Positions 27,870-35,921 of a DNA stretch of 60,370 nt are shown one piece after another; position 1 is the stretch's first letter; every line of letters starts with the position of its first letter. The notes below the pieces were generated by a model. That model did not search any database. It was not told where the DNA came from and was given only the letters and a program-made list of their open reading frames with translations. This DNA comes from Streptomyces sp. MH60 (GTDB lineage: Bacteria > Actinomycetota > Actinomycetes > Streptomycetales > Streptomycetaceae): positions 1 to 60,370 of the forward strand of contig NZ_MULI01000044.1 of NCBI RefSeq assembly GCF_002939385.1. Direction: 5' to 3'. The translations under genes were made by a program, and so were the position numbers.

Positions 27870-29414
27870 CTACCGCTCGAGCACCCCGTTGAACCGCCGA
27901 GGCAGCCCCAGCGGATTGTCGTCCCGCAACTCCGCCGGCAGCAGCGCCTCAGGCACCCCCTGATAGGCCACCGGCCGCAGCCACCGCTCGATAGCGGTAC
28001 CCCCCACCGACGTGGACGTCGACGTGGTCGCCGGGTACGGCCCCCCGTGCTGCTGAGCCGCGGCCACCGCGACCCCCGTGGGCCAGCCGTTCACGAGGAC
28101 CCGTCCCGCCAGCGGCGTCACCTCCGCGAGGAGAGCCGCTCCGGCACCCTCCCCCGCCACCTCCTCGGCGGAGAGCTGCACGGTCGCCGTGAGGTTCCCC
28201 GGCAGCCGGGACAGCACGCCCCGCACCTCCGCCTCGTCCTGGTAGCGGGCCACCACGGTGACCGGCCCGAAGCACTCCTCCAGGAGCAGGTCGTGCTCGC
28301 CCTCCGCCGCCAGCCGCGCCGCCGGCACCGTGAGGAACCCGGCGCTGACGGTGTGCTCGCCGCCCGAGCCCGGCGTCACAGGGGAGTCCACGTCGGGCAG
28401 CGCGGCGCGCTCGGCGACGCCCGCGACGAAGTTGTCCCGCATGCGGTGGTCGAGGAGCACCCCGGCGTCGGTGGCGCTGACCGCGTCGGTGAGGGACTTG
28501 ACCAGGCCGTCGCCGGCGTCACCGGCCGGCACGAGCACCAGGCCGGGCTTCACGCAGAACTGCCCGACGCCCAGCGTCATGGAACCGGCCAGCCCCGCGC
28601 CGATCGCCTCCGCCCGCTCGGTGGCCGCCGCCTCCGTGACGACGACCGGGTTCAGCGAGCCCAGCTCGCCGTGGAAGGGGATCGGCACCGGACGCGCCGC
28701 CGCCGCGTCGAACAGCGCGCGACCGCCGCGGACGGAGCCGGTGAAGCCCGCCGCGGCGACCAGCGGGTGCTTGATCAGCTCCACGCCCGCCTCGAAGCCG
28801 TGCACCAGGCCGAGGACGCCGTCCGGGATGCCGTGGCGGGCCGCGGCCCGGCGCAGCACCTTGGCGACCAGCTCGGACAGGGCCGGGTGGTCGGGGTGGG
28901 ACTTGACGACGACCGGGCAGCCGGCCGCGAGGGCGCTGGCCGTGTCGCCGCCGGGGACGGAGAAGGCGAAGGGGAAGTTGGAGGCCGAGTAGACGGCGAC
29001 GACCCCGAGCGGCACCTTGTAACGGCGCAGGTCCGGGATGGGCGGGGTGGCGGTGTCGTCGGGGTGGTTGACGACCACGCCGAGGTACTCGCCCTCGTCG
29101 ACGATGTCGGCGAAGGCCCGCAGCTGGTAGCAGGTGCGGGCGAGTTCGCCGGTGAGCCGGACCGGGCCGAGCGCGGTCTCCGCGTCGGCCACCTCGACGA
29201 GGGTGCCCTCGGCCGCCTTCAGCTCGTCGGCGGCGCTCCGCAGGAAGGCCGCGCGGACGGTGCGGTCGGCCAGCGCGTCCCGGGCGGCGTGCGCGGCGCG
29301 GACGGCGGCGTCCACCTCCTCGGCCGTGGCTTCCACGGCGACCTGTTCACGCTGCTTCCCGGTACGGGGGTCGACACTCCAGACTGGTGCTGCTGCCACC
29401 GCGGGTCCCTCCAC
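27870..29414 (-). CDS. Aldehyde dehydrogenase, 2-oxoglutarate-semialdehyde (2,5-dioxovalerate) type
   Basis: An NAD(P)-dependent aldehyde dehydrogenase (514 aa). The catalytic Cys is at about residue 287 in GVGQFCVKPGLV, and the general-base Glu is in FHGELGSLNPVVV, which is characteristic of the 2-oxoglutarate-semialdehyde subfamily. VYSASNFPFAFSVPGGDTASA is the cofactor region. The final product of both sugar-acid routes at 45-54 kb would be its substrate, so it probably completes them. It is divergent from an IclR regulator, with a GTTC-N8-GAAC dyad between. The start is GTG 29414 without a clear ribosome site. Confidence 0.88.
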   Translation of the reverse strand: MEGPAVAAAPVWSVDPRTGKQREQVAVEATAEEVDAAVRAAHAARDALADRTVRAAFLRSAADELKAAEGTLVEVADAETALGPVRLTGELARTCYQLRAFADIVDEGEYLGVVVNHPDDTATPPIPDLRRYKVPLGVVAVYSASNFPFAFSVPGGDTASALAAGCPVVVKSHPDHPALSELVAKVLRRAAARHGIPDGVLGLVHGFEAGVELIKHPLVAAAGFTGSVRGGRALFDAAAARPVPIPFHGELGSLNPVVVTEAAATERAEAIGAGLAGSMTLGVGQFCVKPGLVLVPAGDAGDGLVKSLTDAVSATDAGVLLDHRMRDNFVAGVAERAALPDVDSPVTPGSGGEHTVSAGFLTVPAARLAAEGEHDLLLEECFGPVTVVARYQDEAEVRGVLSRLPGNLTATVQLSAEEVAGEGAGAALLAEVTPLAGRVLVNGWPTGVAVAAAQQHGGPYPATTSTSTSVGGTAIERWLRPVAYQGVPEALLPAELRDDNPLGLPRRFNGVLER

Positions 29415-29521
29415 GTGCTCTGCACAGAAGATGTTCGATATACTGAACGCTGTCTCTACTGATGAATATGCTGTTCGAGACTATATCTTCAGCTTCTCGT
29501 CGAACGAAGGGGTCAAGGGCG
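29415..29521. promoter_or_regulatory. Divergent promoter/operator region, aldehyde dehydrogenase and IclR regulator
   Basis: A comparatively AT-rich 107-bp interval. It contains the dyad GTTC-gatatact-GAAC (29433-29448) and a second GTTCGA (29473-29478) facing a TCGAAC further on. IclR regulators typically bind such partly symmetrical sites in the region divergent from their own gene, so autoregulation plus control of the dehydrogenase is likely. The ACTGAACGC part resembles sequences in the kdgD/udh intergenic region. Confidence 0.55.
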
Positions 29522-30295
29522 ATGTCGGCTGTCGAGACGGGGGGCGGAGCGCAGGTCAAGTCCGCGGTGCGGACGGTTGAACTGCTCGAATACTTCGCCG
29601 GACGCCCCGGTATGCACTCCCTCGCGTCGGTCCAGGAGGCCGTCGGGTATCCGAAGTCCAGCCTCTACATGCTGCTGCGCACACTGGTGGAGCTGGGCTG
29701 GGTGGAGACGGACGCCACGGGCACGCGGTACGGCATCGGGGTACGGGCGCTGCTGGTCGGCACCTCGTACATCGACGGCGACGAGGTGGTCGCGGCGGCC
29801 CGGCCGACGCTGGACCGGCTCTCGGACGACACGACGGAGACCATCCACCTCGCGCGCCTGGACGGCACCAACGTGGTCTACCTGGCCACCCGCCAGTCCC
29901 AGCACTACCTGCGGCCGTTCACCCGGGTCGGCCGCCGGCTGCCCGCGCACTCGACCTCGCTGGGCAAGGCGCTGCTGAGCACGTACAGCGACGAGCAGGT
30001 GCGCAAGCTGCTCCCGGAGACGCTCCCGGCGCTGACCGAGCACACCATCACCGACCGGGAGAAGCTCATCGAGGAGCTGCGCCTGGTGCGGGAGCAGGGC
30101 TTCGCCGTGGACCGCGAGGAGAACACGCTGGGGCTGCGCTGCTTCGGCGTGGCGGTCCCCTACCGCACCCCCGCGCGGGACGCGATCAGCTGCTCGGTGC
30201 CGGTGGCGCGGCTGACGCCCGCGCACGAACAGATGGTGAAGGACGCGTTGTTCGACGCGCGGGACCGGCTGACATTGGCCACGCGTAGGCTCTGA
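29522..30295 (+). CDS. IclR-family transcriptional regulator
   Basis: A 257-aa regulator. The N-terminal winged helix-turn-helix covers about residues 10-70 (VKSAVRTVELLEYFA, then a recognition helix around YPKSSLYMLLRTLVELGW). The C-terminal IclR effector domain has SLGKALLSTYSDEQV and GLRCFGVAVPYRT, as in regulators of sugar-acid catabolism. The ATG at 29522 fits the family; an upstream ATG at 29462 would add 20 residues unlike the family. It is divergent from the aldehyde dehydrogenase, its probable target. The effector is likely a keto-sugar acid, by inference. Confidence 0.92.
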   Translation: MSAVETGGGAQVKSAVRTVELLEYFAGRPGMHSLASVQEAVGYPKSSLYMLLRTLVELGWVETDATGTRYGIGVRALLVGTSYIDGDEVVAAARPTLDRLSDDTTETIHLARLDGTNVVYLATRQSQHYLRPFTRVGRRLPAHSTSLGKALLSTYSDEQVRKLLPETLPALTEHTITDREKLIEELRLVREQGFAVDREENTLGLRCFGVAVPYRTPARDAISCSVPVARLTPAHEQMVKDALFDARDRLTLATRRL

Positions 30296-30298
30296 TCC

Positions 30299-30769
30299 AT
30301 GCACATCGCACTGCGTGAGGTACACGACAGCGATCTGCCCGTCTTCTTCCGGCAGATGAACGATCCTGAGGCCCTGCGCATGGCGGCCTTCACGGTGAAG
30401 GACCCCGCCGACTGGGAGGCGTTCGCCACCCACTGGAACAAGATCCGCGCCTCCCGCGACGTGGTGCGGACCATCCTCGGCGACGGTGACGTCATCGGCA
30501 GCACGGCGGTGTACGGGGATCCGGGCGAGCGCGAGGTGACGTACTGGGTGGACCGGGCGTACTGGGGGCAGGGTGTGGCCACGGCCGCGCTGCGCGCCCT
30601 GCTCGCCGAGGTGCCGGACCGCCCGCTGTACGCGCGCGCGGCGGCCGACAACGCGGGGTCGCGGCGCGTGCTGGAGAAGTGCGGGTTCGTGACCAGCGCG
30701 CGTGCGCGGGGGTTCGCGCCGGCCCGGGGCGAGGAGATCGACGAGGTCGTGCTGCACCTCGCGGAGTGA
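30299..30769 (+). CDS. GNAT-family N-acetyltransferase
   Basis: A 156-aa acetyltransferase of the RimJ/RimL-like group. LREVHDSDLPVFFRQMNDP marks the N-terminus, the acetyl-CoA loop is YWGQGVATAALRALL, and NAGSRRVLEKCGF is the late family motif. It starts 3 bp after the iclR stop, so the two are probably co-transcribed. The substrate is unknown. Confidence 0.88.
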   Translation: MHIALREVHDSDLPVFFRQMNDPEALRMAAFTVKDPADWEAFATHWNKIRASRDVVRTILGDGDVIGSTAVYGDPGEREVTYWVDRAYWGQGVATAALRALLAEVPDRPLYARAAADNAGSRRVLEKCGFVTSARARGFAPARGEEIDEVVLHLAE

Positions 30770-30820
30770 GGACATCGCCGATGAACGGCCGATGAGAAAG
30801 ATGAGAAAACGGGGCACACG

Positions 30821-30847
30821 GGAACGACCGTCCCCCGCCCGTTCGTC
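30821..30847 (+). promoter_or_regulatory. Possible ECF (SigE-like) promoter of the PBP gene
   Basis: GGAAC (30821-30825), an 18-bp spacer and CGTC (30844-30847) resemble Streptomyces SigE-type promoters of cell-envelope genes. Transcription would begin only a few bases before the start codon of the transpeptidase gene. The spacing is slightly long, so the call is weak. Confidence 0.3.
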
Positions 30848-30858
30848 CTGTCAGCGGG

Positions 30859-32322
30859 ATGAACGGGATGAACAAGACGATCAGGCGGGCCTCGGTCCTC
30901 ACGCTGCTCCTGGTGTTCGCTCTGCTGATCAGGGCGACCTGGGTGCAGTTCTACGAGGGCCGGGCGCTCGCGGACGGCAAGGACAACCGGCGCAACGCGA
31001 TAGAGACGTACGCGGAGCCGCTCGGGAACATCATCGTGGCCGGCCGGTCGGTCACCGGATCGGCGCCGACGGAGGGCGGCGACCTCGCGTACAAACGCAC
31101 GTACGGGAACGGGAAGCTGTACGCGGCGGTGACGGGCTACGCCTCGCAGGCGTACGCGCCGACCCAGCTGGAGGGCATCTACCAGGACGTGCTCAACGGC
31201 ACCGATCCGCGGCTGAAGACCGTCATGGACACGGTCACCGGCACCCGGGCCGAGCCGGGCAACGTGGTGACCACGATCGACCCGGACGTGCAGAAGGCCG
31301 GGTTCGAGGCGCTGGGCGACAAGAAGGGCGCCGCCGTGGCGATCGACCCGAAGACGGGCAGGATCCTGTCCGTGGTGTCGACCCCCTCGTACGACCCGAC
31401 CTCGCTGACCGACGCCAACACCGCCGGTGAGGCCTGGAAGAAGCTCACCGGTGACCCGGACAAGCCGCTGACCAACCGCGCGCTGCGCCAGCCGCTGCCG
31501 CCGGGCTCGACGTTCAAACTGGTCGTGGCGGCCGCCGCGCTGGAGAACGGGCTGTACGACTCGGTGGACGTGAAGACCGACAGCCCCGACCCGTACACCC
31601 TGCCCGGCACCGCGAAGGACCTGACCAACGAGAACCCGAGCGCCCCCTGCGAGAACGCCACGATCCGCACCGCGCTGCAGTACTCGTGCAACAACGTCTT
31701 CGCGAAGATGGCCGTCGACCTCGGCCAGGACGAGCTGCGCGCCATGGCCGAGAAGTTCGGCTTCAACGACGAGACGCAGGACGTGCCGGTACGGGCCTAC
31801 ACCAGCGTCTACCCGAAGGACATGAACCGGTCGTCGACGGCGCTGACGGGCATCGGCCAGTTCGACGTGACGGCGACCCCGCTGCAGATGGCGATGGTGT
31901 CCGCGGCCCTGGCCAACGGCGGCGAGCTGGTCTCCCCGCACATGGTGTCGCAGGTCACCGACAGCGGCGGCGACGTGCTGGAGGACCACACCGACGCGGA
32001 CTCGAAGCGGATCGTCAGCTCCTCCACCGCGGAGCAGTTGCAGTCGGCCATGCGGACCGTCGTCGAGAAGGGCACGGGGTCCAACGCCCAGATCTCCGGC
32101 GCGACGGTGGGCGGCAAGACGGGCACGGCCCAGCACGGCGAGAACAACAGCAAGACGCCGTACGCCTGGTTCACCTCCTACGCCAAGTCCGACACGTCGG
32201 GCAAGGAGGTCGCGGTGGCGGTCCTCGTCGAGCAGTCCGACGCGGCCCGCAGCGAGGTCAGCGGCAACGGCCTGGCGGCCCCGGTGGCCAAGGCAATGAT
32301 GGAGGCGGCGCTCCAGGACTGA
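30859..32322 (+). CDS. Penicillin-binding protein (class B-type transpeptidase, PbpA/FtsI-like)
   Basis: A peptidoglycan transpeptidase of 487 aa, anchored by one N-terminal membrane segment (about residues 12-28). The catalytic motifs are present: S217-T-F-K (PPGSTFKLV), S276-x-N278 (YSCNN) and K420-T-G (GGKTGTAQ). The short dimerisation region and NRALRQPLPPGSTFK resemble PbpA of the actinobacterial ftsW/pbpA locus, but there is no ftsW partner here. Start ATG 30859 or 30868; neither has a clear ribosome site. A SigE-like promoter lies directly upstream. Confidence 0.92.
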   Translation: MNGMNKTIRRASVLTLLLVFALLIRATWVQFYEGRALADGKDNRRNAIETYAEPLGNIIVAGRSVTGSAPTEGGDLAYKRTYGNGKLYAAVTGYASQAYAPTQLEGIYQDVLNGTDPRLKTVMDTVTGTRAEPGNVVTTIDPDVQKAGFEALGDKKGAAVAIDPKTGRILSVVSTPSYDPTSLTDANTAGEAWKKLTGDPDKPLTNRALRQPLPPGSTFKLVVAAAALENGLYDSVDVKTDSPDPYTLPGTAKDLTNENPSAPCENATIRTALQYSCNNVFAKMAVDLGQDELRAMAEKFGFNDETQDVPVRAYTSVYPKDMNRSSTALTGIGQFDVTATPLQMAMVSAALANGGELVSPHMVSQVTDSGGDVLEDHTDADSKRIVSSSTAEQLQSAMRTVVEKGTGSNAQISGATVGGKTGTAQHGENNSKTPYAWFTSYAKSDTSGKEVAVAVLVEQSDAARSEVSGNGLAAPVAKAMMEAALQD

Positions 32323-32416
32323 GGCCGCCCCTCGGCCGAAGCCGCCCCTCCCCCGCGGGTTCGGTCTGCCGTACGGTGTTCGGCACCCGGGAAGCCGCTG
32401 CGAGGGAGAGTCCGCC

Positions 32417-32992
32417 GTGAGGACAGTCGCCGACGACGACGCCTCCGCGGAGTTCCACGCCTTCTTCGAACGCCACTACGCCGAACTGGCCCGGCTCGCC
32501 CGGCTGCTGACGGGCGAGCCGGACGCCGCCGACGACCTGGCGGCGGACGCCCTGCTGGCCCTGTGGCACCGCTGGGACCGGGTCCGCGCGGCCGACCACC
32601 CGGTGGCCTACGCGCGCGGTGTGGTCGCCAACCTCGCCCGCACCCGGGTCCGCACCGCCGTGCGTGAGCGCAGACGCGTCGCCCTGTTCTGGTCGCAGCG
32701 CGAGGAACAGGCCGAGAACCCCGACGTCGCGGGCGTGGTGGACGTGCAGGAGGCGCTGCGCCGGCTGCCGTTCCGCAAGCGGGCGTGCGTGGTGCTGCGG
32801 CACGCCTTCGACCTCTCCGAGAAGGACACGGCGCTCGCCCTGGGCGTCTCGGTGGGCACGGTCAAGAGTCAGACGTCGAAGGGGGTGGCCGAACTCCAGC
32901 GGCTGCTCGGCACCCGGGCGGCTCCGCGCGCTCCCCGGCAGGTGCGCGCGGCGATCGCGCACAGCGGTGAGGCCGCGGGAGGGACCCGATGA
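32417..32992 (+). CDS. ECF sigma factor (SigE70-type family)
   Basis: A 191-aa extracytoplasmic-function sigma factor. Region 2 appears as FHAFFERHYAELARLARLL...DLAADALLALWHRWDRV, and region 4 as EALRRLPFRKRACVVLRHAFDLSEKDTALALGVSVGTVKSQ, with the recognition helix near the end. The C-terminal tail is Arg/Ala-rich. The GTG start has a GAGGGAG site. It overlaps the next gene by four bases (ATGA), so the membrane protein downstream is the likely regulator. Confidence 0.92.
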   Translation: MRTVADDDASAEFHAFFERHYAELARLARLLTGEPDAADDLAADALLALWHRWDRVRAADHPVAYARGVVANLARTRVRTAVRERRRVALFWSQREEQAENPDVAGVVDVQEALRRLPFRKRACVVLRHAFDLSEKDTALALGVSVGTVKSQTSKGVAELQRLLGTRAAPRAPRQVRAAIAHSGEAAGGTR

Positions 32993-33720
32993 CCGGGCGG
33001 CGGGACGTGGACGAGGAGCTGCGTGCCCGGCTGCGCGAGGCGGCCGGGGCGCACCGGCCCGACCGGGTCCGGATCCTGGCCCGGGTGGAACGCGGCATGG
33101 CGGTCGGCGACCGCGGGCCGGCCCGTGTGCGGCTGCCGGGGTGGGTGCGGGTGGCCGGTGCGACGGCGGCGGTGGCGGGCGTCCTGGTGGCCGGCGGCTA
33201 CGCGGTCACGGCGGCGGTGCAGGACGACGCCCCCGCACCGCGCTCGGTCGCCGCCCCGCCGGTTCCCGCACCGTCGCCCGAGGAAGCCACCCCGAGCCGG
33301 CCGCCCGCCTCCGACGCCGAGGACGGGCCCCTGTGGTCGGACGGCTCGGTGGACCCGCACAGCAACGCCTTCTGGGCGCAGAGCAACATCACCCTCAGGA
33401 CGAGCACTCCGCTGACCGCGCTCACCGTCGAGCTGAGGGTGGCGCAGACCGGTTCGGTCACCTCCACCGGGGCCTGGCGGTCGCTCCCGGAGGACGACTT
33501 CACGTGCACGGTGGAGGAGCGGGACGGTTTCCTCGTCTACCGGTGGACGCTCGAGCGGGGCCGTACGGTCCCGGCGGGCGAGTGGATGTTCGCCGGCCAG
33601 TACAACCACGAGCGCGGTGGCCGGGACGCCCGCGGCGACCGCTACGCGGCGACGGCCACCGCCGCGTCCGGACGGCTGTCGGTACGGGGCGACTTCGCGC
33701 CTCGCGACGACGACTCGTGA
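32989..33720 (+). CDS. Single-pass membrane protein coupled to the ECF sigma factor (putative anti-sigma partner)
   Basis: A 243-aa protein. The first about 50 residues are charged and cytoplasmic (DEELRARLREAAGAHRPDRV), then there is one membrane helix (about 50-72), a Pro/Ala-rich spacer and an extracellular beta-rich domain of about 130 residues. Coupling to the sigma gene suggests an anti-sigma role. The cytoplasmic part lacks the HxxxCxxC zinc motif of classical anti-sigma domains, so it would be an atypical one or a sensor of another type. No named family recognised. Confidence 0.75.
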   Translation: MTGRRDVDEELRARLREAAGAHRPDRVRILARVERGMAVGDRGPARVRLPGWVRVAGATAAVAGVLVAGGYAVTAAVQDDAPAPRSVAAPPVPAPSPEEATPSRPPASDAEDGPLWSDGSVDPHSNAFWAQSNITLRTSTPLTALTVELRVAQTGSVTSTGAWRSLPEDDFTCTVEERDGFLVYRWTLERGRTVPAGEWMFAGQYNHERGGRDARGDRYAATATAASGRLSVRGDFAPRDDDS

Positions 33721-33770
33721 GGAACCTCTGAGGCCCCGGCAACCCGTTCCGCACCGGTGGCGACCAGGAC

Positions 33771-33799
33771 GCGCCGGCCCGTCCCCGCCGGGGCGGCGC
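33771..33799. terminator. Hairpin between convergent genes
   Basis: GCGCCGGCCC (33771-33780) can pair with GGGGCGGCGC (33790-33799) with one mismatch and a 9-nt loop. It lies between the sigma-partner gene and the HAD phosphatase, which converge, so it may end both transcripts. No T-run is present, as is usual in this GC-rich genome. Confidence 0.4.
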
Positions 33800-33800
33800 G

Positions 33801-34598
33801 CTACTCCACGAAATAGGTCGGGTTGGGCAGCTTGTACGTCCGGTCCGCGTAGCCGCCCTGGAGGTCGGAGTACTGGTCGCCGAAGTTGGCGACGATGTCG
33901 TACCCGAGGTCCCGCTCGATGTGCCGGCGGGTGCCCGCCCTGTACTGCACCGTGGTGCACTTCCAGGTGCCCGGGGTGGCGCAGTGGGCCAGGTAGGACG
34001 GCGGGTTCGCCTTGTCCTTCAGGAAGATGTGGCCGGTGTCGAGGTTCACGTCGGCGCCGACCTTCTTCAGGTTCTCGACGGCGGCGGCGCGCTGCGCCTC
34101 GCTCAGGCCGGAGTTGTAGAAGACCTCGACCCCCTTCTTCTCGGCGTACCGGGCGAGTTCGGGGCTGCCGGGGACGGCCGGGCGGTCGGCGCGGTCGACG
34201 TAGGCGGCCCAGGTGGCGCCGTCGTAGCCGTAGTTGTTCTTCTTCTCGTAGTCGAGGCTGAGCAGCAGTGTGTCGTCGATGTCGAAGACGACCGCCGGCC
34301 TGGTGTGCCGGTGGTGCGCCGCGCGGGCGGCCCGGTCGATCTGCTGCTTCGCGGCGGCGTCGAGGCGGGCCAGGTCGGTGGCGTACGGGCTGTCCGGGGA
34401 CGCCTGGTAGACACCGTCGGCGTCGAGCGTGGTGCCGTAGTAGGCGTCGATGTCCTTGGCCAGCACCCCGATGTTGTACGGCTCGTGGGTGGAGTTGGCC
34501 GTCGACTGGCCGGCGGTGGCGGCGCCCGTGCCGTACAGGACGGCACCGGCGACGGCACAGGCGGCGGTGACGGTCGCGATGCGCAGTGGTTTATGCAT
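33801..34598 (-). CDS. Secreted HAD-superfamily acid phosphatase (subfamily IIIB type)
   Basis: A 265-aa exported phosphatase. The N-terminal signal peptide has a Lys/Arg start and a hydrophobic Ala/Val stretch ending near GAATAG. The HAD nucleophile motif is D106-I-D108-D109-T110 (VVFDIDDTLLLSLDY), with motif II FYNSGLS and a C-terminal ANFGDQYSDLQGGYAD acid motif, as in plant vegetative storage/acid phosphatase B relatives. ATG 34598 gives a good signal peptide; GTG 34622 would add eight residues. Confidence 0.88.
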   Translation of the reverse strand: MHKPLRIATVTAACAVAGAVLYGTGAATAGQSTANSTHEPYNIGVLAKDIDAYYGTTLDADGVYQASPDSPYATDLARLDAAAKQQIDRAARAAHHRHTRPAVVFDIDDTLLLSLDYEKKNNYGYDGATWAAYVDRADRPAVPGSPELARYAEKKGVEVFYNSGLSEAQRAAAVENLKKVGADVNLDTGHIFLKDKANPPSYLAHCATPGTWKCTTVQYRAGTRRHIERDLGYDIVANFGDQYSDLQGGYADRTYKLPNPTYFVE

Positions 34599-34715
34599 GA
34601 CACAGGTTTCTACGCGCGTCACCCTGGTGAGCGCGAGACCCGTGGCCGGATCCGCGCCCCTTTACCTGGCAAAAATCACGTCAAGCAGGTCAAGTCCCGG
34701 TGACCTGCGGACCGG

Positions 34716-35846
34716 TCACCGCCGCCGGTCGTACGGCCGCCAGTCGCCGAGGTACGCCTCCCGGGTGTGCGCGGCGGCCTGGGCACGGGTGAGCCGGGGC
34801 CGGTTCTCCGGGACGGTGGCTGCGGCGCCGGGGCCGGTGTTGCGGTACTCGCGGAACCGCTGCTCCTGCCAGGGGTACGCGTCCCGCATGTTCGCGTACG
34901 GCGCCACCGCGTCGATGCCCGCGCCGAGGTGGGTCTCGCGCACGGTGAGCATCGGGCGGGCGGTGGTGTCGGAGCTGGGCACCCAGGGGCGGGCCAGCTT
35001 GTAGTAGCCGTCGGGGGCCTCGCTGCTGACGCGGCCGCGGACCACCAGGTAGCCGCGCGGGTTGGCGCCCGCCGTGGACGGCGCGAACACGAAGCCGTAG
35101 GGGGCGGTGTCGAGGTCGGGGCGGACCAGGGTGCGGAAGTGGCACTGCTCGTACACCGCGGTCGCCCGGCCGAAGACGAAGTCGACGTCGCCCTCCGCGT
35201 AGCAGCGCGCGTAGTACTGGCGGGCGAAGAGGCCGAGGTCGCGGGTGTCGGCGTAGAGGGTGTCCTGGTGGCCGAGGAAGCGGCAGTCGTGGAAGGCGGA
35301 CCGGTCGCCCATGACCTTGAGAGCGACGGCCTGGGTGCCGGTCCAGTCCGGCTGGTCGGCGCGCAGCCAGTCGTTGGCGAAGGTGATCGCGCGGGCGGTG
35401 AAGCCGTCGGCGCGCACGGTGGTGGTGGCCGATCCGCTGGTGCCGTAGGTGCCGGAGCCGTCCGGCTTGGGGGTGCCGGCCGCGTTGTCGTACACGATGA
35501 CGACGTCGCGCGGGTCCCCGGAGGCGCCGAGCCAGGTGGCCCCGGTGCGCCCGGTGTCGACGGAGACCGTCTCGCGGTAGGTGCCGGGGGCGAGGACGAG
35601 CGTCCAGCCGTCGCCCTCGGCGGCGTCGACGGCGGCCTGGACGGAGGTGAAGTCGCCGCGGCCGTGCGGGTCGACGTACAGGGTCTTCGGGGTGCGGCGG
35701 GCGGCCGGTGAGCCGTACCGGCCGAAGGGACGCGGGTGCGCCCGGGTGCCGGCGACGGCGGGACCGGCGGCCGCGAGACCGAGGGCGGCGCCCGCGCCGG
35801 CGGTCGCCAGGAGGAAGCCTCTGCGGGACGGGGCGGGTCGGTGCAT
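34716..35846 (-). CDS. Secreted pectinesterase (carbohydrate esterase family 8)
   Basis: A pectin methylesterase (376 aa) that removes methyl esters from homogalacturonan outside the cell. The N-terminus is a Tat-type signal (SRRGFLLATAGAGAALG). The beta-helix domain shows YVDPHGRGDFTSVQAAVDAA, the catalytic GHQDTLYAD (Asp) and DFVFGRATAVYE (Asp), and the late ARPWVP substrate motif. It follows the pectate lyase in the same direction, separated by a hairpin. De-esterification makes pectin accessible to the lyase. Confidence 0.95.
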   Translation of the reverse strand: MHRPAPSRRGFLLATAGAGAALGLAAAGPAVAGTRAHPRPFGRYGSPAARRTPKTLYVDPHGRGDFTSVQAAVDAAEGDGWTLVLAPGTYRETVSVDTGRTGATWLGASGDPRDVVIVYDNAAGTPKPDGSGTYGTSGSATTTVRADGFTARAITFANDWLRADQPDWTGTQAVALKVMGDRSAFHDCRFLGHQDTLYADTRDLGLFARQYYARCYAEGDVDFVFGRATAVYEQCHFRTLVRPDLDTAPYGFVFAPSTAGANPRGYLVVRGRVSSEAPDGYYKLARPWVPSSDTTARPMLTVRETHLGAGIDAVAPYANMRDAYPWQEQRFREYRNTGPGAAATVPENRPRLTRAQAAAHTREAYLGDWRPYDRRR

Positions 35847-35875
35847 ACGGATGCTCCTTCGGGGACGGGCGGGGT

Positions 35876-35904
35876 GGGCCGGGGCGGTGCGGGCGCCCCG
35901 GCCC
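35876..35904 (-). terminator. Strong GC hairpin between pectate lyase and pectinesterase genes
   Basis: A perfect 11-bp stem GGGCCGGGGCG / CGCCCCGGCCC with a 7-nt loop, 18 bp after the pectate lyase stop on the minus strand. It could terminate or attenuate transcription before the pectinesterase gene. No T-run is visible. Confidence 0.55.
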
Positions 35905-35921
35905 GGTTCGGGGGACGGGGG

